Assembly (NCBI GenBank): GCA_027488265.1
Contig: JAIYCA010000277.1
Span: 1-7,805 of the forward strand
Direction: 5' to 3'
DNA: 7,805 nucleotides
Source: Planctomycetaceae bacterium
Lineage (GTDB): Bacteria; Planctomycetota; Phycisphaerae; Phycisphaerales; SM1A02
Position 1 is the stretch's first letter. Each line of letters starts with the position of its first letter. Below are positions 1 through 6,700 of the stretch, in pieces. Both the position numbers and the translations under genes were made by a program. The notes under the pieces were generated by a model that was not told where the DNA came from, did not search any database, and saw nothing but the letters and a program-made list of their open reading frames with translations.

Positions 1-434
1 CGACGTGGGACGATGCTGGGGTCACACCTCGTCGAAACGATCTCTTCACCGTGATCTTGGATTGGCCAGTCGAAGCAATCAATCGACGGATCAACGCGCG
101 TGTTCGACGCATGTTCGACGAAGGCTTTGTCGAAGAAGTCGCCGCTTTACTTCAGCGTGGACCTCTCTGTGCACAAGCACGTGCTGCCTGCGGTTACGAG
201 GAACTCGTGCAGGCGATTGGAGATGGCACGCGCCCGCCACGTGCGCGCGACCTCGATGACGCGGCCGAGAGCACGAAGATTCGATCGCGTCGCCTTGCGA
301 AGCAGCAACGCACGTGGTTGAAACGCTTCCGCGCGCTGAAACCTGGAGTGTCGATCGATTGCGACGAACACACGACGGTTCAGTCGCTCGTTGTACGAGT
401 TGTCGAGCGTCTCGCGCAAGCGGATCTTCGTTGA
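1..434 (+). CDS. miaA: tRNA dimethylallyltransferase MiaA, C-terminal part (5' truncated by window)
   Basis: MiaA transfers the dimethylallyl group of DMAPP to N6 of adenosine 37 in tRNAs reading codons that start with U; it is a cytoplasmic tRNA-modification enzyme. The reading frame is open from base 3 to a TGA at 432-434 and has no start inside the window, so the GTG at 51 is internal. About 143 residues are visible, roughly the last half of a family protein of about 300 aa. Family hallmarks are INRRINARVRRMFDEGFVEEV, then CGYEELVQAIGDG (the conserved GY-E block), then TKIRSRRLAKQQRTWLKRF, matching the conserved TR-x-AKRQ-TW segment near the MiaA C-terminus. This copy has AKQQ where many proteins have AKRQ, a variant I associate with planctomycetes from memory. 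The P-loop and DMAPP site would lie upstream of the window. It is separated by 253 bp from topA, so co-transcription is not required. Confidence 0.93.
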   Translation, partial: TWDDAGVTPRRNDLFTVILDWPVEAINRRINARVRRMFDEGFVEEVAALLQRGPLCAQARAACGYEELVQAIGDGTRPPRARDLDDAAESTKIRSRRLAKQQRTWLKRFRALKPGVSIDCDEHTTVQSLVVRVVERLAQADLR

Positions 435-503
435 GAAGACGCGCCTTTCGAGCGCATCGAAGATCCGTCGCCATCGTGTAACTCGACCTTCGTCGTACAG
501 CGT

Positions 504-528
504 CGCGCGCGTCGTGCGCGTGCGCGTA
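504..528. other. Alternating purine-pyrimidine CG-rich tract
   Basis: Bases 504-512 and 513-528 are two strictly alternating pyrimidine-purine runs broken by a single TC step, made almost only of CG, GT and GC steps. Such runs are the classical composition for left-handed Z-DNA under negative supercoiling. The tract sits in the non-coding spacer about 60 bp upstream of the proposed topA promoter. Whether it has a role or merely reflects local GC content cannot be told from sequence. Confidence 0.4.
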
Positions 529-587
529 ACGTGATTTCGCAGCCGATGCAAGGGAGACCCCGCACGGAATTTCCCCGCACTCGCTGC

Positions 588-616
588 TTGACTTTCACCC
601 CGTGCTTCCTTTATTC
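588..616 (+). promoter_or_regulatory. Putative sigma70-type promoter of topA
   Basis: A -35 element TTGACT (588-593, 5 of 6 consensus bases) is followed after 16 bp by TTTATT (610-615, 4 of 6 bases, but lacking the important A at position 2). Transcription would begin near 622, giving a 5' untranslated leader of about 65 nt before the ATG at 688. The spacer is the only relatively AT-rich stretch between miaA and topA, which supports the assignment. It has not been tested, and the -10 is weak. Confidence 0.4.
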
Positions 617-667
617 CCCCAACTCGGGTTGGGCCGATCTTGTCCACTCGATGCCGGCGAACTCGTC

Positions 668-677
668 GGAACGGAAG
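668..677 (+). promoter_or_regulatory. Ribosome binding site deciding the topA start
   Basis: The purine-rich stretch GGAACGGAAG ends 10 nt before the ATG at 688; its GGAAG is a moderate Shine-Dalgarno match. The in-frame ATG at 640 has no comparable purine tract at the right distance and would add an arginine-rich 16-residue stretch that does not look like a TopA N-terminus. This favours translation from 688. Confidence 0.5.
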
Positions 678-687
678 TCAACCAACG

Positions 688-3576
688 ATGGCAGCGAAGA
701 AGTCCAAATCCGCCAAATCCGTACGAGCTCCCCGCGCCTCCACCGACAGCGGCGCGTCGGTCGCCGACATGGTGGAGGGGACGCACCTCGTCATCGTCGA
801 GAGCCCTGCGAAAGCAAAGACCATCGAGAAGTACCTGAAAGAACTCGGCACGTATGTCGTCGAGGCCTCCAAGGGACACGTGCGAGATCTTCCAGAGAAG
901 GCCGCGAAGGCATCCGCGGAGGCCGACGGCGAGGCGCCTGCGAAGAAGAAGGTCGTGAAACGGGTGAAGGGCGAGAAGAAGGCTGCGTCGACCGAGCCGA
1001 AGCCGATGGATATTCCGGGCGTCGATATGCAGACGTTCGCGACGACGTATGTCGTGACGTCGGATCGTCGCGACACCGTTGCCAAGTTACGCAAACTCAA
1101 GAAGGGCGCCGCCGACGTTTGGTTCGCGACAGACCTTGACCGCGAGGGTGAAGCGATCTCGTGGCACATCGCCGAGGTCCTCGACGTCGATCCGCTCGAG
1201 GCGAAGCGCGTGGTCTTCAACGCGATCACGAAGACCGCGATTCGTGAGGCGTTCGCTCATCCGCGCCCCATCAATATGTCGCGGGTCAATGCGCAGAATT
1301 CACGGCGCATTCTCGACCGCATCGTCGGTTACGGCATTTCGCCGCTCTTGTGGCGATTGATGCGTCAGGGTGGTTTGAGCGCCGGCCGCGTCCAGACCGT
1401 TGCTGCGCGACTCGTGGTTGAGCGCGAGCAAGAGATCCGCGAGTTTGTCCCGAGTGAATCGTGGGACGTCTTGGTCCGGCTCACGCCAGATTTGGCAAAA
1501 CGCGCCGCGCTTACGAAGGCGATCGCCGAGTTCCTCGCGCAACGCGATGCGCGCAACACCGAGCGTGGCACGGATCGCGCGAAAGGACCATCGCAGAAAG
1601 ATCGTCTCGCGTTTCTCTCGAAGCAAGGCATCATTGAGGCGCGGCTTGTCGAGGTTGGTGGCCGCGAACTCAAGATTGAGGCTGCGGCGAACGAGCGTAA
1701 CCCGCGCGATCTTTCAGCCGAAGTGAAGAGTGCCGTCGAGGCCGCAGGTCTTGATGCTGTCACGTTCACGGTCAACGAGAACAAGAACGGCCGTGGCGCA
1801 GCACGCTTTGCGCGCACGTTGACTGGCACGCTCGGTGCGAACGTCGCCTATCGCGTTGCAAGCGTTGAGACAGAGCGCAAATCGCGTCGTCCGATGCCGC
1901 CCTTTAAGACGTCGACCATGCAGATGGCTGCGTCGAGCGAACTCGGTTTCTCAACCGATCGCACGATGCGCATTGCGCAGCAACTCTACGAAGGTGTCGA
2001 CCTCGGCGGCGATCGCGTCGGTTTGATTACCTACATGCGTACCGACTCGACGCACATCGCGGGCGAGGCAATGCACGCGGCGCGCGACCTCGTGAAGAAG
2101 CGATTCGGTGACGCATATCTCCCTGAAAAGCCGCATTTCTACGCCTCCGGCAAAGACGCACAGGAAGCACACGAAGCGATTCGCCCGACTGATCCATTCC
2201 GTTTGCCTGAGTCGGTGCGTGGCGCACTCTCATCCGAGCAATATCAGTTGTACGAACTCATTTGGCGCCGCTTTGTCGCCTGCCAGATGGCCGAGAAAAA
2301 GTACGACCTCACCACCGTTCGTTTCGAGCGCAGCGACAAGAAGACTGGCGCCGTTGTGCGCGCATCTGGCAGCGTTGTGGTGTTCGACGGATACCTCAAA
2401 CTCGTCGAAGACATCACCGAAGATGACGAAGAAGCGACGTTCCCCAAGTTGGCGGTCGAGCAGGAACTCGCTGGCGTTTCCATCGACGCACTGCAACGAT
2501 TTAGTGCGCCGCCGTCGCGATACTCTGAAGCATCACTCGTGAAGGAGCTCGAGTCGCGCGGCATCGGTCGACCGAGTACCTACGCGTCAATTGTGAACAC
2601 GATTGAATCGCGCGGATATGTTGAGCAGAAGGGTCGTCGCTTTCATGCAACGGCTCTTGGCGAGGCTGTGGTGTCGCTCCTCATCGGCGGCTTCCCCCTG
2701 CTGTTTGATTACGAATACACGCGCCTCATGGAAGAACGCCTCGATCGCGTCGAAGCGAACGAAGAAGATTGGCGCTCTATTCTGAGTGAAATCAAGGGCA
2801 TGCTCGAAGGGAAGACGCTCGATGAATCCTTCACGCGCATGCGCGAAGTTCCGTTGTGGCGTTGGACGAAGTACGCGTGCCCGAAGTGCGGAAAGCGCGC
2901 GAAGGAGCGCGTTGGCGGCGGACGCTGGTTCCTCTCCTGCTCGGGTTACCCCGAGTGCGACTTCGCATCGCGGCTCAACGAGCAGGGCGAACCCGTGTCG
3001 GATGTCGCACTCGATTTGGTCTGCCCAGTCGATGGTTCAGCGATGGTGCTTCGAAGTGGTAAGTTCGGCAAGTACATCTCGAGCGTCAACTATCCGACGG
3101 TGAAGTTCGTCGTGCGCCTCGACAAGAAGGATCGCATCGTTCTGCCTTCGCCTCCCCCACTCCAAGATCCTGAAATCGTTTGCACGAAGTGTGGTCGCGT
3201 CTGCAACGTGCGCGACGGCAAGCGCGGTCCGTGGCTTGGTTGCAGCGGATTCCCGAAGTGTCGCGGTCGCGCCGATTGGAAGGCGCTTGGTGAAGCGAAG
3301 CAAAAAGAGTTGCTTGCTGCGCTCACGAAACACGCGGCTGAAAATGCGCCAGAAGAACTCCGGCGCCGTGATGGTCGACTGATCGAGGCAGGTACACCGG
3401 TGACGGATCTCATCCTGCCCGAAAGCGTCGTGACGCTTCCGATTCACGCCGACGCCGATCGCCCGCCCACCGATGGCGATGCGACCGGATTCCTCGCACC
3501 CTACCGTGCGGCCGAAGCGATCGCGGAACCGTATGTTCGTCACCTTCGCGAACGAGGCGTCAAGAAGCGTGGGTAA
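688..3576 (+). CDS. topA: DNA topoisomerase I (type IA)
   Basis: TopA relaxes negative supercoils by transient single-strand cleavage through a 5'-phosphotyrosine link. The product is 962 aa from the ATG at 688; an upstream ATG at 640 is less likely. A lysine-rich N-terminus leads into the Toprim domain, with HLVIVESPAKAKTIEKYL from residue 33 (catalytic Glu38) and ATDLDREGEA with acidic triad Asp149, Asp151, Glu153. A charged insert (about 70-107) interrupts Toprim, as in E. coli TopA. The core follows: GLSAGRVQ (229-236), PPFKTSTMQ, the active-site Tyr449 in LITYMRTDS with Arg451, AHEAIRPTD (about 494-502) and ESRGIGRPSTYASI. C-terminal zinc fingers are C731-X2-C734/C751-X5-C757 and C832-X2-C835/C852-X5-C858. 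Between them is a degenerate module that keeps only Cys779. A tail of about 100 residues after the last finger is unassigned. The gene has its own putative promoter and no clear terminator. Confidence 0.98.
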   Translation: MAAKKSKSAKSVRAPRASTDSGASVADMVEGTHLVIVESPAKAKTIEKYLKELGTYVVEASKGHVRDLPEKAAKASAEADGEAPAKKKVVKRVKGEKKAASTEPKPMDIPGVDMQTFATTYVVTSDRRDTVAKLRKLKKGAADVWFATDLDREGEAISWHIAEVLDVDPLEAKRVVFNAITKTAIREAFAHPRPINMSRVNAQNSRRILDRIVGYGISPLLWRLMRQGGLSAGRVQTVAARLVVEREQEIREFVPSESWDVLVRLTPDLAKRAALTKAIAEFLAQRDARNTERGTDRAKGPSQKDRLAFLSKQGIIEARLVEVGGRELKIEAAANERNPRDLSAEVKSAVEAAGLDAVTFTVNENKNGRGAARFARTLTGTLGANVAYRVASVETERKSRRPMPPFKTSTMQMAASSELGFSTDRTMRIAQQLYEGVDLGGDRVGLITYMRTDSTHIAGEAMHAARDLVKKRFGDAYLPEKPHFYASGKDAQEAHEAIRPTDPFRLPESVRGALSSEQYQLYELIWRRFVACQMAEKKYDLTTVRFERSDKKTGAVVRASGSVVVFDGYLKLVEDITEDDEEATFPKLAVEQELAGVSIDALQRFSAPPSRYSEASLVKELESRGIGRPSTYASIVNTIESRGYVEQKGRRFHATALGEAVVSLLIGGFPLLFDYEYTRLMEERLDRVEANEEDWRSILSEIKGMLEGKTLDESFTRMREVPLWRWTKYACPKCGKRAKERVGGGRWFLSCSGYPECDFASRLNEQGEPVSDVALDLVCPVDGSAMVLRSGKFGKYISSVNYPTVKFVVRLDKKDRIVLPSPPPLQDPEIVCTKCGRVCNVRDGKRGPWLGCSGFPKCRGRADWKALGEAKQKELLAALTKHAAENAPEELRRRDGRLIEAGTPVTDLILPESVVTLPIHADADRPPTDGDATGFLAPYRAAEAIAEPYVRHLRERGVKKRG

Positions 3577-3684
3577 CTGAGTTCGTCGACGGCATGTGTT
3601 GATGTCGTTGCTGTGTCTCGAGGACGCGGGCGCGTTCGGTTCGCGTTGTAGACCATGAGGCTTTTAGCCGCGCATGTGGAGCCG

Positions 3685-3693
3685 TGGTACGCT
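3685..3693 (+). promoter_or_regulatory. Possible extended -10 element for leaderless transcription of the FtsK-type gene
   Basis: TG-G-TACGCT (TG at 3685-3686, hexamer 3688-3693) resembles an extended -10 of the TANNNT kind. The first base expected in the transcript, about 7 nt further on, falls at or next to the ATG at 3701. No good -35 box is seen. No Shine-Dalgarno sequence lies at normal spacing before 3701; the only GGAG (3678-3681) is 19 nt away. Together these fit a leaderless mRNA, but the hexamer matches TATAAT at only three bases. Confidence 0.33.
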
Positions 3694-3700
3694 TCGACGT

Positions 3701-6700
3701 ATGAGCGAACGGGCGATGGCAGCGGATGCAGCGACGAATGCGCACAAGAGTTCTTCGCCGGAGGATTCCGCGCAGAGCGGTTCCGCCGCAGGTAAAGCCA
3801 TCAGCTCGGTACATGCACTCTTGAAAGCGCGCGGCGCGGGTGATGTCGGTGCGGGACTTTCCGACGTCGCTGCAACACTGATCGAGGCCTTGGTCGCGCG
3901 CCAACGGGTCATTGATGAAGTCACCGCAGACATGCGTGCCAAACGCGATCGTGCCCGCGTCGCCCACGATCGCGCGCTTGCGACGATTCGCCAATCGCGG
4001 ACCAACGATGTGGACGCGGCCCACGCACTCGCCGCGCAGATTGAAGCCGAGGCCACCGCGCTTCGCGACCAAACCCTCGCGGAGATTGAGTCCTCGCGCA
4101 GAGAGCGGGGCGAAGAACTTCGCAACTCACTTGAAGCAGATTTGATCCGTCTCCAGCGAGGCCTCGAAGAAGCGCTTCTCATGGGCGAAGCGATGCGTGA
4201 GGCAGGCGAAGAGGCCGAGCGTGCACGTTCGCGTGAATTGGCTGGTCGACTGAGCGAGTGGACGCGACAGGCAGCCGAACTTGAATCCCGCGCAAAGGCG
4301 TACCTGAAGAGTTGTCGCTTGCCGGTGCCGCCGGCGGCTTCAGATGCGACACCTGAAAGCGCTCTGGGCGCGGAAGAAGAGATCAAAGTTCTGCTCTCGA
4401 GGGCGCAAGACCACCTCGATGTCATTCTCGCGACACGTGCCGCGCGACTGCTCAGCGGTGCAGCACCGTTTGTCCTTTCGCTGGCACTCATCATCGGCGC
4501 AGGCGTCATTGGTGGTGCGGCAACCCTGTTCGATGAAGAACGATGGGCGCTTATCGCTGGCGCAAGCGCTGGTGGCGCTCTCGTTTTCGTCGTGATATTG
4601 CTGCTCGTCCTGCGAAGCATCGCGAACAACGCGATGCGTCGGGTCTGGAAGCCGTTTTCCGCAGATCTGGCGGCGATTGCTCATGCAAAGGCTCGCGCGG
4701 AACGCGAAGATGTCGAACGGCGCGAGGCAGCGCATCTCCAGTTCAAGGCACGCGAGGATGCGGAAGAACGCAAGGCGCACGCCAAGTTCGATGGCCCTAT
4801 CGCGGAAGTACCGAAGGCGCTGAAGCGGCGGCTTGAGCGCGTCGAATCCTCGTCCAAGACAGCAGCAGCGGAAGCGGTGACACAGTGTTCCAACGTGGTG
4901 AACGCTGCAGAGGATGCGCGTACCAAACGCGTCGAAGAAGTCACGGCTCGATCGAGCGCCGCCGAGGAGATTGAAACCGCGCGGGCAGCTGAAGAGACCA
5001 CGGCACTGAACGTCGAAGAGGAATCGCGACTCGCAGGCGCGCGCCAACACTGGATTCAAACGGCGACTGAGTGCCGTGATCTGCTCGCGGCTGTCGAGCA
5101 GGAAGATCGTCGCGAGAATGTCGCGTGGACTGCATTCGATTTCGCAAGCGGCGGAATCGCGCGCGATCGTGCGAGCCTCTTCCGATTTGGCACGCTCACA
5201 CTCGAACCTTCCGCGATGCCAGGAGGCCTGCCGACCGATCCTGCGTTCCACGTCGAGATGCCAGCGTCGTTCCGCATCCCCGCCGCGCTCGCGTTTCCAC
5301 GCACAGGCAATCTTGTCATCGAAACCACGCCGGAGACGAGGGCGGCAGCACTCAGCGCCGTGCAGTCGTTGCTTGCGCGCATCCTTATCTCAATCCCCCC
5401 TTCCAAAGCGCGCTTTACCTTCATTGATCCCGTTGGACTCGGCGAAAGTTTCGCCGCGTTCATGCACCTTGGTGACGAATTTGAACTCCTCGTCGGAGAG
5501 CGCATTTGGACCGATCCTCGCGCGATCGAACAACGACTCGTAGATCTCACCGAGCACATGGAAACGGTGATTCAGAAGTATCTGCGCAACGAGTTCGAAG
5601 ATATCGATGCGTACAACGATGCTGCGGGCGAAATCGCAGAGCCCTACCGATTCCTCGTGTGTGCTGATTTCCCTGCGAGTTTCAGCGAGCAAGCTGCAGC
5701 GCGGATGAACTCAATTCTGCGCGCTGGTCAGCGATGTGGGGTGCACGTCATCCTTCTCCGAGATGCAAAGGCGCCGCTACCAGACGGCATCTCGACCGAT
5801 GAGATCACTACCAATTGCACCATCGTGCGGCACGATCCGAAGAGCGCATCGCAACATCGCATCGCATCTGGCCCTTTCGCGACACTGCCGCTTGAACTCG
5901 ACACCGCACCGAGTGATGAACGACTGATTCCGATGCTTACTCGGATTGGTCGCCACGCCAAAACGGCGGCGCGGGTTGAGGTTCCCTTTGACGCGATCGC
6001 GCCGAAGCCCGATACGTTCTGGTCGCTTTCGAGCGCGCGCAACCTTCGCGTTCCCGTCGGTCGCGCGGGTGCCACGCGCTTACAGCAGTTCTTGCTTGGT
6101 GAAGGCACAAGCCAGCACGCGTTGATCGCAGGAAAAACGGGCTCGGGTAAGTCCACGCTGCTGCACGCCATCATCACCGGACTCGCGACGTGGTATTCAC
6201 CCGACGAGGTTGAACTGTGGCTTGTCGACTTCAAGAAGGGCGTCGAATTCAAGACGTACGCTGAACATGCGCTTCCGCACGCACGCGCGGTTGCGATTGA
6301 ATCCGATCGCGAGTTCGGCCTCTCGGTGCTTGAGGGTTTGGACGCCGAACTCTCTCGTCGCGGCGAACTCTTCCGAGACGCTGGCGTGCAAGACATCGCG
6401 AGTTTCCGCGCTGCGCGGAGCGATGTTCGCATGCCGCGCATCTTGCTCGTCATCGACGAATTCCAGGAGTTCTTCCTTGACGATGATCGTGTTGCGCAGG
6501 GCGCATCGATGTTGCTCGATCGACTCGTGCGACAGGGCCGCGCCTTCGGCATGCATGCCATCCTCGGTTCGCAGACGCTCGGTGGTGCCTACTCCCTCGC
6601 GCGCAGCACCATGGGACAAATGGGCGTGCGCATCGCGCTCCAGTGCAGCGAAGCCGATTCGCAACTGATTCTCTCGGATGAGAATCTCGCCGCACGACTT

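Noticed and set aside
640..687. ATG at 640 as the start of topA
   Set aside because: It would add 16 arginine-rich residues with no ribosome binding site at good spacing; the ATG at 688 has GGAAG 10 nt upstream and a typical lysine-rich TopA start.
3627..3650. Inverted-repeat-like ACGCG...CGCGT as a topA terminator
   Set aside because: The stem is only 4-5 bp with a large loop and no T-tract follows, so it does not meet even a lenient intrinsic-terminator pattern.
3664..4629. Long minus-strand open frame (321 codons, Ser/Arg/Ala-rich) opposite the start of the ATPase gene
   Set aside because: It mirrors the codon bias of the + strand coiled-coil region, is low complexity, has no recognisable motif, and lies wholly against a gene with clear domains.
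4340..5251. Minus-strand open frame of 303 codons, and another of 277 codons at 5728-6561
   Set aside because: Both are antisense to the strongly supported ATPase coding frame; long antisense frames are expected in GC-rich genes and neither shows a family motif.
6122..6700. Reading the large ATPase as the cell-division DNA translocase FtsK itself
   Set aside because: It has two rather than four membrane helices, three ATPase modules rather than one, and no C-terminal winged-helix gamma domain, so the gene symbol ftsK would mislead.
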